Part shown: positions 7,701 through 16,601 of the stretch, piece by piece
How positions within the stretch are numbered: the first letter of the stretch is position 1
Layout of the letters: each line of letters begins with the position of its first letter
NCBI GenBank assembly: GCA_002399405.1
Contig: DHDP01000002.1
Span: 426,582-490,581 of the forward strand
DNA length: 64,000 bases
Origin: Treponema sp. UBA4873
GTDB taxonomy: Bacteria; Spirochaetota; Spirochaetia; Treponematales; Treponemataceae
Direction: 5' to 3'
The notes under the pieces: generated by a model
Seen by the model: only the letters and a program-made list of their open reading frames with translations
What the model was told of the DNA's origin: nothing
Databases searched by the model: none
Program-made: the position numbers and the translations under genes

Positions 7701-8606
7701 ATGAAAAAGATAACAGCCGTATGCCTGAGTTCCACGCTTCAGCGTACTGTAACGTTCAGCGACTTCCGCCTTAACCACGTAAACAGATCCGAGAAATATC
7801 AGATATATGCCTCGGGTAAGGCGGTCAATTCGGCCCGGGTCATCAATCAGCTTGAAAAGGGAGCGGTGAACGTTATCTGTCCGCTCGGAAAGGAAAACGC
7901 CGGGCGGTTCATGAAACTTGCGCGGCTTGATGAGCTGCAGATTACGGGAATTTCCGTTCCGGGATATATACGCGAATGCTGGACAGTTCTCGACCGGGTG
8001 AATCACACTACTACCGAAATTGTCGTGGGAGAACCTGTGGGCAGCGGAGATTATTCGGGAGCCGTGAAGGGACTTCTCGACGCCGTTGCGGAAACCCTGA
8101 AACAGAATGATGCGCTGCTGCTCGCGGGAAGCAGACCGGGAATATGGCCGGAGGACATGTGCGCGCGGATATGCAGAAAGGCAGCCGATGCGGGCAGAAT
8201 CAGTATGGCTGATTTTTGGGGTGAAGATCTGAAGCGGACGCTTGAAGTCTGTACGCCCGACATCATAAAAATCAATGAAGAGGAATTCTGCGCTACATTC
8301 GGATACACTTTTCCGATCGACAGTGTACAATTAAAAAAGGCCGTGTGCGAACAGAGCAGACGTCTTAATAATATTATCGTAGTCACACGCGGGAAAGATC
8401 CGACGTACGGAGCGGACGGAGGAACGCTGTTCGAAAAAGCCGCCGAAAACGTTGCGGTTGTGAATACGACTGCGTGCGGGGATTCTTTTTCGGCGGGATT
8501 TCTTCATGAGTATCTGAAAGCGCACGATGTCGCCGCTTCTCTTGCGAAGGGAAACTGGTGTGCGGCGCGGAATGCGGAGCTCGAATGTCCTGGCGCAATA
8601 CGGTAG
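7701..8606 (+). CDS. PfkB-family sugar kinase (ketohexose-phosphate kinase-like)
   Basis: 301 residues, in the range of 1-phosphofructokinase and tagatose-6-phosphate kinase (about 310). The PfkB fold is complete: an N-terminal substrate lid region, a glycine-poor first motif near 35-45 (ASGKAVNSARVINQL), and a C-terminal motif NTTACGDSFSAGF (about 255-267). The catalytic Asp of the usual GAGD motif is kept, but the anion-hole residues read A-C-G-D. It probably phosphorylates the ketose phosphate made by the preceding dehydrogenase to a bisphosphate that an aldolase can split. The start follows GGAG; the gap to the dehydrogenase is 12 bp. Confidence 0.85.
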   Translation: MKKITAVCLSSTLQRTVTFSDFRLNHVNRSEKYQIYASGKAVNSARVINQLEKGAVNVICPLGKENAGRFMKLARLDELQITGISVPGYIRECWTVLDRVNHTTTEIVVGEPVGSGDYSGAVKGLLDAVAETLKQNDALLLAGSRPGIWPEDMCARICRKAADAGRISMADFWGEDLKRTLEVCTPDIIKINEEEFCATFGYTFPIDSVQLKKAVCEQSRRLNNIIVVTRGKDPTYGADGGTLFEKAAENVAVVNTTACGDSFSAGFLHEYLKAHDVAASLAKGNWCAARNAELECPGAIR

Positions 8607-8628
8607 CAATTATGGTAAAGGAGCTTAT

Positions 8629-8889
8629 ATGACAGAGAAAAAAATTACAGTGACCGCTCCGGAAGGACTGCATACGCGCCCTGCGAAAGCTTTTACTGAA
8701 GCGGCGAAGAAATACGAATGCGATGTGACGCTCTGCAACGGATCGAAGGAAAGCCCGGGCAGGAATCTTATTAAACTGATGAAACTCGGGATAGGCTGCG
8801 GAACGGAAGTCACACTCCGCTGCAACGGCGCCGACGAACAGAAAGCGTGTGAAGAACTTGCTGCATTCATCGCCGCAATAAAAGCCTGA
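8629..8889 (+). CDS. ptsH: HPr-like PTS phosphocarrier
   Basis: 86 residues from the ATG after AAGGAG; a longer in-frame extension upstream would overlap the kinase gene and lacks HPr character. The active-site motif GLHTRPA gives the phosphohistidine H15. The regulatory position 46, Ser in HPr proteins controlled by HPr kinase, is Asn here (ESPGRN46LIKLMKLG). It should pass phosphate from EI to EIIA but cannot be regulated at Ser46. It sits between the kinase and EI genes, so it looks dedicated to this operon. Confidence 0.9.
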   Translation: MTEKKITVTAPEGLHTRPAKAFTEAAKKYECDVTLCNGSKESPGRNLIKLMKLGIGCGTEVTLRCNGADEQKACEELAAFIAAIKA

Positions 8890-8911
8890 GCGGCATCAGA
8901 GGCAGGGTGAT

Positions 8912-10636
8912 ATGGCGATGTATAAAATAGCGGCCGTCACGCTTTCCGACGGAACAGCTCTAGGCAGCGTTCTGAACTACCGTCCGGCGGCTGCGGTCGA
9001 AGAACGAAAAGACATTCCTCAGGAAGAGCGGGCGTTCGAAAAGAAACGTCTTGAAAAAGCCGTGGAAGCTTCGCTCAAAGAGCTTGAACAGCTGGCGGAC
9101 GAGGTTCGTAAAACGCTCGGAGACGACAAGGCCGCCATTTTTGAATGTCATCACGTGATACTCGAAGACGAGGATTTTCAGAACGACATGTACGCGCTGA
9201 TTGACGGAAGCGGATATACGGCATCGTATGCCGTTCAGGTTGTCGCGGAAAAAAACGCCATCGAAATGGAAGAACTCGAGGATTCGTATCTCCGCGAACG
9301 TGCGGCCGATTTCCGCGACATAGGACAGCGCCTTATTTCATGCCTCGGCCGCACGGAGGAGGATTCTGCCGTGTTTCCTCCCGCGCCCGCCGTCGTGGTC
9401 GCGGATACGCTCTCTCCCGGAGAAACAGTCAGGTTCTGCAAGAAAAATCTGCTCGGGTTCATCGTCAATAAAGGCGGCAGAAATTCCCATGCGGCGATTC
9501 TTGCGCGCTCCATAGGCGTACCCGCCGTCGTGATTCCCGAGAATATGAGCTCGCTCCTCAAAGACGGCATGCGCGTGGTTCTTAACATGGAGAATGATTC
9601 TGTCGTTGTCGATCCCGATGAGGAAACGTGCAGGGCGGCGGAAAAACTGGAAAAGAAACAGGCGGAACGGCGTGAGCGTCTTGCGCCTCTCGAAGGAAAA
9701 CCTGCCGTCACTACGGACGGAAGAAGATTCGGTCTGTACGCCAACGCGGGAAGCATCAGGGACCTTCCGCTCGTCGCTGCGGCGAATCCCGACGGCATAG
9801 GTCTGTACCGTACGGAATTTCTGTTCATGGAGCAGGACAGTCTTCCGAACGAGGAGATTCAGACGACATATTATGAGAAAATTATTAATACGGTTCCGGG
9901 GAAGCCCGTCATCTTCCGGCTGCTCGACATAGGCGGAGACAAACCGCTCCCGTACATGCCGCATCCGGCGGAAAAAAATCCGTTTCTTGGCTGGCGGGGC
10001 ATCCGGTTCCTGCTCGATAATCCCGACATTCTGAGGACGCAGATACGCAGCATGCTGCTGGCGTCCGCAGCGACGGGAACTGCGGTGCGCATCATGGTGC
10101 CGATGGTAGCGTGTCCTTCCGAAATGGAAGCCGTGAAAAAAATCATCGACGAGGAAATGCCGCGGACCGGCGGAAAGGCTGTTCCCGGCATGATGGTTGA
10201 GACACCTGCGGCCGCGGTGACTGTTTCCGCATTCCGCGGGGTATCCGGCTTTATCAGCATCGGATCGAACGACCTTACGCAGTATACGATTGCGGTCGAC
10301 CGCGAAAGCGGCAGGCTGGGGAATCTGTACAGTGAATTCCATCCGGGTGTTCTGGGACTTATGAAAAAAGCTGTGACCGACGCACGCGGTGCGGGAATGG
10401 AAACCGGGATATGCGGAGAATTCGCGTCGCGTCCGGAAGGTGCGGCGCTTCTTGCGGGCATCGGATTCGACGAGCTGAGCATGTCGCCGGCCGCGATTCC
10501 GTCCGTAAAGGAAATAATCCGCACGTGTTCCGAAAAAGATTTTTCGGAACTTGTCGACCGCGCGCTTGTTCTTCCTTCGGCGGAAGCAGTACGCGGAGAA
10601 GCGCACGACTTTCTGGAAGCAAGGAGGCTGCTGTAA
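8912..10636 (+). CDS. ptsI: PTS enzyme I (phosphoenolpyruvate-protein phosphotransferase)
   Basis: 574 residues, full length for EI. The N-terminal HPr-binding/phosphohistidine domain carries H193 in GGRNSHAAILARS. The C-terminal PEP-binding TIM barrel shows YRTEFLFM, the metal site segments MVETPAA and SIGSNDLTQYT, and the active cysteine in TGICGEFAS. It starts the phosphorelay from PEP. With HPr, EIIA and EIICB in one operon, the transport system is autonomous. The ribosome site is weak (CAGGGTGA). Its stop overlaps the following regulator's start (TAATG). Confidence 0.96.
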   Translation: MAMYKIAAVTLSDGTALGSVLNYRPAAAVEERKDIPQEERAFEKKRLEKAVEASLKELEQLADEVRKTLGDDKAAIFECHHVILEDEDFQNDMYALIDGSGYTASYAVQVVAEKNAIEMEELEDSYLRERAADFRDIGQRLISCLGRTEEDSAVFPPAPAVVVADTLSPGETVRFCKKNLLGFIVNKGGRNSHAAILARSIGVPAVVIPENMSSLLKDGMRVVLNMENDSVVVDPDEETCRAAEKLEKKQAERRERLAPLEGKPAVTTDGRRFGLYANAGSIRDLPLVAAANPDGIGLYRTEFLFMEQDSLPNEEIQTTYYEKIINTVPGKPVIFRLLDIGGDKPLPYMPHPAEKNPFLGWRGIRFLLDNPDILRTQIRSMLLASAATGTAVRIMVPMVACPSEMEAVKKIIDEEMPRTGGKAVPGMMVETPAAAVTVSAFRGVSGFISIGSNDLTQYTIAVDRESGRLGNLYSEFHPGVLGLMKKAVTDARGAGMETGICGEFASRPEGAALLAGIGFDELSMSPAAIPSVKEIIRTCSEKDFSELVDRALVLPSAEAVRGEAHDFLEARRLL

Positions 10637-12603
10637 TGAAGCTCCGTTTGGAACGTATTCTGGAACTGCTTCTTTCCTCCAACAGCTACGTGTCGATTCA
10701 GGATCTTGCTCTTCATCTGAACACGGGTGAGCGCACGATCTTCCGCGACATCGGCGAACTGTCGTATAATCTTTCGAAATACGACGTTGTGATAGAAAAA
10801 AAACACGGATCGGGAATTCGTCTGGGCGGGAACGTTGAAAATCTCTGCCGGCGCAGAGGCGGAATAAAGTCGTATCTGGCGGACCTGACGCCCTTGAAAC
10901 GCCAGTATGCCGAGATAGTCTATCTGTGCAATATCCGCCGCACGGTAAAGCTCGGCGAACTTGCAAACCTGCTTCAGGTAAGCGATTCCTGCGTCAGTGC
11001 GGATCTGCACGACGCGTCCCGTTCGATTATGAAGGACGGTGTGTTTGCAAGGCTTTCCCTCGAATGCAGGCGGGGCATCGGAGCCGAGATAAGCGGCTCT
11101 GAATGGTATCTGCGCATGTCAGCGCTTTCGGGAATCATCGCGATTATCCCTGCGGAAGAGCTCGGCCGGGCGCTCATAAATAACACGGAGAATGCCGAAC
11201 TCAAACAGCTTCAAATTGCGCTTGGATTCACCGCGGGATACGACAGAATCATGAGCATAATACGCCGTGCGGAACAGGAGACCGATTCGTATTACTCGCT
11301 TTTTGATTTTTCACTTTTTTACCTCTATATGTGCATGACGCTTTCGCATCCGGAAGGAACTGATGATACTGCTGTTTTTCCCATAGAACCGGCCGTTTCG
11401 GAAAAGGCCGCGGCGGATATTCTTGCGCCGGAACAGATCGACAGACCTGAAGAAATATTCCGGCTCCGCTGTTTTCTGTCCGCACTTGAACCGGCGCAGC
11501 TTTCCGGACAGGGCTATATCCATGCGGACATAGCTCCGCTCGTGGATCATCTGGAAACGGAACTTCTGGAAAACAGAAACATTCACGCTCCTTTTGAAAC
11601 CGGCCTGCGCAATCTGCTGTGCAGCATACTTTCATCCGTGATTTACAAAAAGATGTACGGTATTCCGTGCAGCGAACGCGATTATTCTGCCGGCGTGCCG
11701 GTACGTCAAACAGGCATGGCTATACGTCAGATACTGTCTCTTCTTGTTAAAAACCGGTACGGAGTTGAGCTGATGCTCCGCGATATTGAACCGTTCCGCG
11801 TCTTAATAAAAGCTGCTGATGCAGTCCGTCCGCCCGGAAACAGGCGCGTCCGCGTGGCCGTAAGCTGTTTCGAAGGAATATGCCTCGCACAGCTTATAGC
11901 GTCAGTTCTCCGGCAGTATTTTCAGGATATCGCAGTTGTTGACATTGTCGGCGCGGTTGCCCTCACATCAGGATATCTTGAAAACAGGCATATCGACCTT
12001 CTTGTCTCCACGATGGAGATAAACGACGCCGGCATTCCCTGTTTTTTCGTCCGGCCGCCGTTCAGCGAAGAGACGTTCCGCAGCGAATTCGCGTCGTATC
12101 TGAGCAGAATGCCCGTCCCCGGTACTGATTCTTCGGAAGCGCCTGATACTGATGGCGGATTTGCAGAAAAGATTTCACCTGAAAAGGCAGAAAGCATTTT
12201 CAGCAGTTTCAAAGTAACGGAACTGCAGCGGCCGGTAAAAGAGCGGAAGATCACCGCTTATATCGCAATGCTTCTTCTGGATGAAAAAGCTTCGCGTCAG
12301 AAGCTTAAAAATGATTTCGACAGACGCGAGGAAGGCGGTTCTGTCTATCTCGAGATGCACAACATACGGCTGTTTCATTGCCGCTCGAGCGTCGTGTCGA
12401 AACCTGTTGCCGGTCTCATCAGAAGCTGCCGGCCCGTAACGACGGTCCTGTATCTTGTGGCTCCGGAAAAAGCGACGCATGATGAGCTGTCCGCACTTTC
12501 GCTGATTACGTCGGCGCTTATAGAACGGCCCGATTTTGCGGAGACGCTGAGAAAAGAAACAGATGCGGAAATACGCCGGCAGCTGTTCAGCCTGATTCCG
12601 TGA
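10636..12603 (+). CDS. mtlR: PRD-containing transcriptional activator/antiterminator, MtlR/BglG-like
   Basis: 655 residues from the ATG that shares one base with the EI stop; AAGGAGG lies 9 bases upstream. An N-terminal DeoR-type helix-turn-helix (about 1-60, YVSIQDLALHLNTGERTIFRDI) and a second helical domain are followed by two PRD-like regions (about 180-410). Next come an EIIB-like domain with a cysteine in VSCFEGICLAQL, and a C-terminal EIIA-like domain whose histidine may lie in MHNIRLFHCRS. PTS proteins phosphorylate such regulators to report substrate availability. It closes the hexitol operon and most likely controls it. Confidence 0.88.
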   Translation: MKLRLERILELLLSSNSYVSIQDLALHLNTGERTIFRDIGELSYNLSKYDVVIEKKHGSGIRLGGNVENLCRRRGGIKSYLADLTPLKRQYAEIVYLCNIRRTVKLGELANLLQVSDSCVSADLHDASRSIMKDGVFARLSLECRRGIGAEISGSEWYLRMSALSGIIAIIPAEELGRALINNTENAELKQLQIALGFTAGYDRIMSIIRRAEQETDSYYSLFDFSLFYLYMCMTLSHPEGTDDTAVFPIEPAVSEKAAADILAPEQIDRPEEIFRLRCFLSALEPAQLSGQGYIHADIAPLVDHLETELLENRNIHAPFETGLRNLLCSILSSVIYKKMYGIPCSERDYSAGVPVRQTGMAIRQILSLLVKNRYGVELMLRDIEPFRVLIKAADAVRPPGNRRVRVAVSCFEGICLAQLIASVLRQYFQDIAVVDIVGAVALTSGYLENRHIDLLVSTMEINDAGIPCFFVRPPFSEETFRSEFASYLSRMPVPGTDSSEAPDTDGGFAEKISPEKAESIFSSFKVTELQRPVKERKITAYIAMLLLDEKASRQKLKNDFDRREEGGSVYLEMHNIRLFHCRSSVVSKPVAGLIRSCRPVTTVLYLVAPEKATHDELSALSLITSALIERPDFAETLRKETDAEIRRQLFSLIP

Positions 12604-12630
12604 TTGTCCGGCGGAAAACATAAGGAGACG

Positions 12631-13068
12631 CTACTGTTGCTTCGGATAAACGGTTATACCCGCGCTGCTTCCCTTCGTTTTTGTGTAGTCGTTTACGACC
12701 GCGAGTGCGTCGTCGTAATCGTTTATAAGAATCTGCAGCCTGATGCTCAACCCCGACGGCGTCGCCTCGGTAAGCGGTCCGTAGAATTTATTAATATGCG
12801 TAAAGTCGGTATACGACGGGATTCCCGCAGACTGAAGCATTCCCTGCAGAAGCGCACAGTCCGTCTGATTTGAGAGCTGAAGGAACTGCTGCGCTGTTTC
12901 GCCGGCCTGGGCACGCTCGAAAAACGCTTTGCTGAATTCGTCCGTATTTTTTGCGTCGTCGGACGCCGGCACATCTTCCGCTGCGGACTGTTTCTTCCGG
13001 TTTTTCCATGCTGCGTATCCGGCAAAGCATACAACTGCCACAGCACAAATAATAATAATAGACGACAT
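12631..13068 (-). CDS. Membrane-anchored DUF2007-like small protein
   Basis: 145 residues. One N-terminal transmembrane segment (about 3-20) is followed by a basic cytoplasmic stop (WKNRKKQ), a low-complexity acidic linker, and a C-terminal domain (about 65-135). In that domain, DCALLQGMLQSAGIPSYTDF and the later ILINDYDDALAVVNDY resemble DUF2007, a small alpha-beta domain with no firm function (sometimes labelled signal-transducing). AAGGAG precedes the start. It lies 15 bp after the cellulase gene, probably in its operon, and converges with the PTS regulator with only 27 bp between. No link to cellulose use is evident. Confidence 0.65.
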   Translation of the reverse strand: MSSIIIICAVAVVCFAGYAAWKNRKKQSAAEDVPASDDAKNTDEFSKAFFERAQAGETAQQFLQLSNQTDCALLQGMLQSAGIPSYTDFTHINKFYGPLTEATPSGLSIRLQILINDYDDALAVVNDYTKTKGSSAGITVYPKQQ

Positions 13069-13083
13069 CGCCGCTCTCCTTGT

Positions 13084-15252
13084 TCAGTTTTCTGCATAGT
13101 ACAATTTTGCGAGCGCATATACAAGTGCGGAATTCCAGTAGATTGTCACTTCGTTTGTGCTGAAACTCTGGTAATTGTCGACGTAGCAGAGCAGCGGCGG
13201 TTTGTCCGCGAGAATATTCTGCGCGAACGGATCTTCAAGCCGGGCGTCCGGTCCGCCGACGAGCATGCCTTTCATCGGCGTGTTCTTTGCGATCGAGGGG
13301 CGGTGATGCGGATGCTGCGGACTGTGCGAACCGTACCCGGTGACGTAACATTCGGTGACGGGATTGCAGCCGAGAATGTAATCCACCTGTGCGCAGGCGG
13401 CGTCCCTGTATTCCCTGTTTTTTACCGCGTCGTATGCGGCCGCGAGAAGATGCGCGTTGTTCAGCACTTCCATGCTGCTTCCCCATACGGGGTCGGTTAT
13501 TGTAAGGCCGAATCCTGATTTTTTCGCCACCGATACGAGTTCTCCGGCACGGTTCGTAACTGTTCTTTTTGCAGCGTTTACGAGGGATGAAGAAAAAAGA
13601 TCCTGATTCGTTAGTATGAGTTCATCCGCGTACGCCTCCATCTGCGCCCAGCCGTATTCCTCGTTCCATGAAGCTGCCGCCGGTGTTGTTCTTACTTTTT
13701 CCGCCGCCGCCGCGTATTTTTTACCGCCGGTTGCTCTGCATAAAGCTGCCGCCGCGAAATACCGCTCGTCGGCGTCGGAATTGTCCGGATACGCGCCCGT
13801 TTCCACCGTCGCAGGATTTGAAAAAGCCTGCATTGTGTTCCGCTCCAGATAGCTCCACGCGCTTTCCGCCGCCGCGAGCGCCGTATCCGCAAAATCGGGA
13901 TCGCTTTTCCGGTAATACACTGATGCAAGCGCCATTGCACCGGCAAAGTCCGCTGTCGCCGCGGTAGACACGGGAGAAACGATAAGCTGTTCCGTTTCAA
14001 ACTCAGGCATTACGAACGGCGGAAATTTTTTGCACGTGATTTTGTGATACACTCCGCCGTCGGCCCGCTGCATCTTCAGCATCCAGTCGAGCTCCCATTT
14101 TGTTTCGGCGAGTATATCGAAGCCGGTGTACGTGCTGCCTGCGGCTGCGTACGCGAGCATGAGGTCCGTCACCGCTTTTGCCGCCGGCACGACATACCGG
14201 CCGTAATCTCCCGCGTCGTGCCAGCCTCCGTCCGCTTCCGTGTAATCGTTCGTTCCGAAAATGCGCGCTTTTCCGACGTGGCATGCAGGGTGGCCGAATA
14301 CGGAATCTTCGACCGGCGTTCCGCAGCGCGACAGCGTAAAATACCGCAACGCGTCCGTGAGAAGCGGAGTATATACGGCATCGCCGATGACGAACGGGAA
14401 ACTTTCATGTTCTCCCGATTGTATCGTGTACGTACCCGGTTTCTTAAAGGCGGAGAAATCGGCGCGGGCTGTGTATTCGGCCGCCATTTCGTCCCTGACC
14501 GGCCGGGACAATCTGCCTCCGAACACTTCCGTACCCGATTCGTCGAATACGCTGAACGTACCCCCGTTTTTCTGCACTTTTACAAACGCGGTTTTTACGT
14601 CGCCGGGACGGTATCCGACCTGATTAATCCGCACATAATCGGCGCCGCCGTTTCCTTTCTCGGCCGCCGAAATAGTATTGTTCAGGACAAGCGAGACGTC
14701 CTGAATCGTAACGTCTACTGGCAGCCGGCCTTCGTCTCTGCCGGGAAAATTTCCCATGTTGAATGCGAGCCGCGGTGCGACGTCGGATGTTTCCTTCATT
14801 TCAAACTCCATAGAATAAGTGCGCGGCTCGTCGGTGAACGTGTATATGCCGCTTACATACGGATGATAATCGCCTCCGTTCAGCTGGATGCGCACTTCGC
14901 ATCCTTTCGGGGCGGCGGCGCTTGCCGTAAATTTCAGCGTGTATTTTCCGCCCTGATACAGCCGGAATCCGTCGTAATAGAACTGAACGCCGTAATCGAC
15001 GCCGCCGGTCGACGAAATCGTAAGCACGGCGCGTTTTCCGCTGTAGCGGATAGAAGCGCTGCCGCCGGAAAAGTAAAGGTTCCAGCCTGTGTTCTGGCGG
15101 CTGAAATCGCCGTTTGTAAGCTGATTTACGCCAGTTTCCATCCAGATTTTAGGTCCGGTATCCTTCTGTTGAAACGGTTTGAATTTTGACGAACCTGACA
15201 AAAACAGCGACAACGTTGTAGTAAAGACCGATAAAACAATGAATTTTTTCAT
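13084..15252 (-). CDS. Secreted GH9 cellulase/endoglucanase with CBM4/9-type module
   Basis: 722 residues. Signal peptide (1-21), CBM_4_9-like beta sandwich (about 44-190, NQLTNGDFSRQNTGWNLYFS), Ig-like CelD_N domain (about 206-288, VRINQVGYRPGDVKTAFV), then the GH9 catalytic barrel (about 295-718). Catalytic features are intact: DGGWHDAGD at 341-349 supplies the base aspartates, a histidine-rich GSHSPQHPHHRPS loop follows, and the general acid is E701 in STNEVTIYWNSAL. It hydrolyses beta-1,4-glucan outside the cell or in the periplasm. Start preceded by GGGGAA. No cellobiose transporter is adjacent, although two sugar ABC systems lie further along. It could act on mixed-linkage glucan or glucomannan instead. 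Confidence 0.93.
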   Translation of the reverse strand: MKKFIVLSVFTTTLSLFLSGSSKFKPFQQKDTGPKIWMETGVNQLTNGDFSRQNTGWNLYFSGGSASIRYSGKRAVLTISSTGGVDYGVQFYYDGFRLYQGGKYTLKFTASAAAPKGCEVRIQLNGGDYHPYVSGIYTFTDEPRTYSMEFEMKETSDVAPRLAFNMGNFPGRDEGRLPVDVTIQDVSLVLNNTISAAEKGNGGADYVRINQVGYRPGDVKTAFVKVQKNGGTFSVFDESGTEVFGGRLSRPVRDEMAAEYTARADFSAFKKPGTYTIQSGEHESFPFVIGDAVYTPLLTDALRYFTLSRCGTPVEDSVFGHPACHVGKARIFGTNDYTEADGGWHDAGDYGRYVVPAAKAVTDLMLAYAAAGSTYTGFDILAETKWELDWMLKMQRADGGVYHKITCKKFPPFVMPEFETEQLIVSPVSTAATADFAGAMALASVYYRKSDPDFADTALAAAESAWSYLERNTMQAFSNPATVETGAYPDNSDADERYFAAAALCRATGGKKYAAAAEKVRTTPAAASWNEEYGWAQMEAYADELILTNQDLFSSSLVNAAKRTVTNRAGELVSVAKKSGFGLTITDPVWGSSMEVLNNAHLLAAAYDAVKNREYRDAACAQVDYILGCNPVTECYVTGYGSHSPQHPHHRPSIAKNTPMKGMLVGGPDARLEDPFAQNILADKPPLLCYVDNYQSFSTNEVTIYWNSALVYALAKLYYAEN

Positions 15253-15295
15253 GCCTGTTCCCCTTTTTCATAGTATATCATGGCACGGAAAAAAC

Positions 15296-15324
15296 TGTAC
15301 ACAAAATAATGAAAAAGTTACAAT
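15296..15324 (+). promoter_or_regulatory. Possible promoter of slyX
   Basis: TACAAT (15319-15324) has a weak -35 TGTACA 17 bp upstream. The start would fall within 2-3 bases of the slyX ATG, and no ribosome site is visible, so the message may be leaderless. Confidence 0.35.
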
Positions 15325-15332
15325 AGCAGAAT

Positions 15333-15542
15333 ATGGATAAAGAAACAGAAGACCGCGTGATTGCGCTCGAGACGAAGCTTGCATACCTTGAGGATTTTGT
15401 TAATCAGCTGCAGGAAGTGTCCGTGGCGCAGACAAAGCAGATTGATATCCTCAAGCAGGAAAACAGACTGATGTCGGGAAAACTGCAGGACCTGTCCGAC
15501 AGTCTTGATGAAATCCCGAACAGGAAACCGCCGCATTATTAA
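15333..15542 (+). CDS. slyX: SlyX-like coiled-coil protein
   Basis: 69 residues, the family's usual length. Heptad pattern throughout (IALETKLAYLEDFVNQLQ, then IDILKQENRLMSGKLQDL), ending in the characteristic proline-rich tail RKPPHY. SlyX function is unknown. No Shine-Dalgarno is visible before the ATG. It is followed 32 bp later by the pseudouridine synthase gene, probably cotranscribed. Confidence 0.88.
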   Translation: MDKETEDRVIALETKLAYLEDFVNQLQEVSVAQTKQIDILKQENRLMSGKLQDLSDSLDEIPNRKPPHY

Positions 15543-15574
15543 ACCGGCGGAGGTGAAATCAATTAAGGAACAGT

Positions 15575-16573
15575 ATGGAAAAAGCCAGCACACAATACAA
15601 ACGGGAACATAAATCCGATTTCGGCCGCGAAAAAATCGAAATTCTGTATGAAGACGACTCGATCGTTGTGATTGCCAAACCGACGGGAATGCTTTCGGTC
15701 CCGTATCCGGGAAGCCGCGCGCGTACCGCGATAGAGGTTCTGGAACAGCTTATGCGGAAAAACGGGACATACTCGGCCGGACACCGGCCGTTTGTCGTCC
15801 ACAGGCTCGACCGGGACACGTCGGGGGTCATGATGTTTGCGATGACCGCACATATGCAGCAGAAAATAATGAACACTTGGCAGACGATGGTGACCGGGCG
15901 GCTGTACCGCGCGGTGGCCGAGAACCCGCGGGAAGGGGAGCTTCCCGGCTACGGCGTCATCGATGATCCGCTCGCATACAATGCGTATAACGTCGGTTTT
16001 GTTCCGAAGCAGGGGGACGTTCCGTCTGAAACAGCGTACCGTGGGAAAAAATCGGGCGGGGAAAAATCAATTTACGAGCGTCATCTCGGCCGTTCCGACG
16101 GGAAGGCTGAATTCAAGACGGTCGCGGCGCGGACTCATTTCAAAGTGCTGGAACGCGGACCGACTTACACGATGTTCGAGCTAAGTCTCGATACGGGTAA
16201 AAAAAATCAGATACGCGCGCATCTTGCGTCGAAGGGATATCCGCTCGCCGGCGACGAGAATTACCGCGCAAAGACGGACCCGTTCGGGCGGCTCGCGCTT
16301 CACGCCCGGACGCTCGAATTTACCCACCCGGAGACGGGCAGGCATATGAAGTTCGAAGTGCCGGAGCCTGAGGAATGGCTGGAATACGTGAGGAAAGGCG
16401 ACGCGCGTCCCGCCGTGCCGGTCTGGCAGAAAACGTTCGACGCAAAGCGTACTGCCGCGAAACACGATATTTACAGCGAGGCGAAGCGCGAGGTAAAAGA
16501 ACACGTGAGCGGCCGGAAACTTGCACACATGAGCTTTATGGAACGCGGTAAAATCAGCAGAAATAAAAAATAA
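15575..16573 (+). CDS. RluA-family RNA pseudouridine synthase
   Basis: 332 residues. The catalytic motif HRLDRDTSGVMMFA (about 72-85) supplies the nucleophilic aspartate; VVIAKPTGMLSVP is the typical preceding strand, and KKNQIRAHLASKGYPLAGDENY the conserved C-terminal block. It isomerises uridines in rRNA or tRNA. No S4 domain precedes the catalytic part. A lysine/arginine-rich C-terminal extension (about 290-332) is atypical and may bind RNA. Target site cannot be assigned. ATG at 15575 follows an AAGGA-like site. Confidence 0.88.
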   Translation: MEKASTQYKREHKSDFGREKIEILYEDDSIVVIAKPTGMLSVPYPGSRARTAIEVLEQLMRKNGTYSAGHRPFVVHRLDRDTSGVMMFAMTAHMQQKIMNTWQTMVTGRLYRAVAENPREGELPGYGVIDDPLAYNAYNVGFVPKQGDVPSETAYRGKKSGGEKSIYERHLGRSDGKAEFKTVAARTHFKVLERGPTYTMFELSLDTGKKNQIRAHLASKGYPLAGDENYRAKTDPFGRLALHARTLEFTHPETGRHMKFEVPEPEEWLEYVRKGDARPAVPVWQKTFDAKRTAAKHDIYSEAKREVKEHVSGRKLAHMSFMERGKISRNKK

Positions 16574-16601
16574 TTAATAATTTCAGCAGGGAGAACCATT
16601 T

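Noticed and set aside
6447..8330. Long open frame of 627 codons on the minus strand opposite the EIIA, dehydrogenase and kinase genes
   Set aside because: It is antisense to three well-supported genes, has no ribosome site and its translation is arginine/histidine/phenylalanine-rich, typical of a shadow frame.
10411..10635. Upstream extension of the PRD regulator inside ptsI
   Set aside because: A TAATG overlap with AAGGAGG upstream gives a clear start at 10636; the extension reads as an out-of-frame copy of enzyme I DNA.
9338..11010. Overlapping minus-strand frames of 542 and 379 codons opposite enzyme I
   Set aside because: Antisense to ptsI and the PRD regulator, no family pattern, biased composition.
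12604..12873. Plus-strand frame opposite the DUF2007-like gene
   Set aside because: Arginine-rich shadow of the minus-strand gene.
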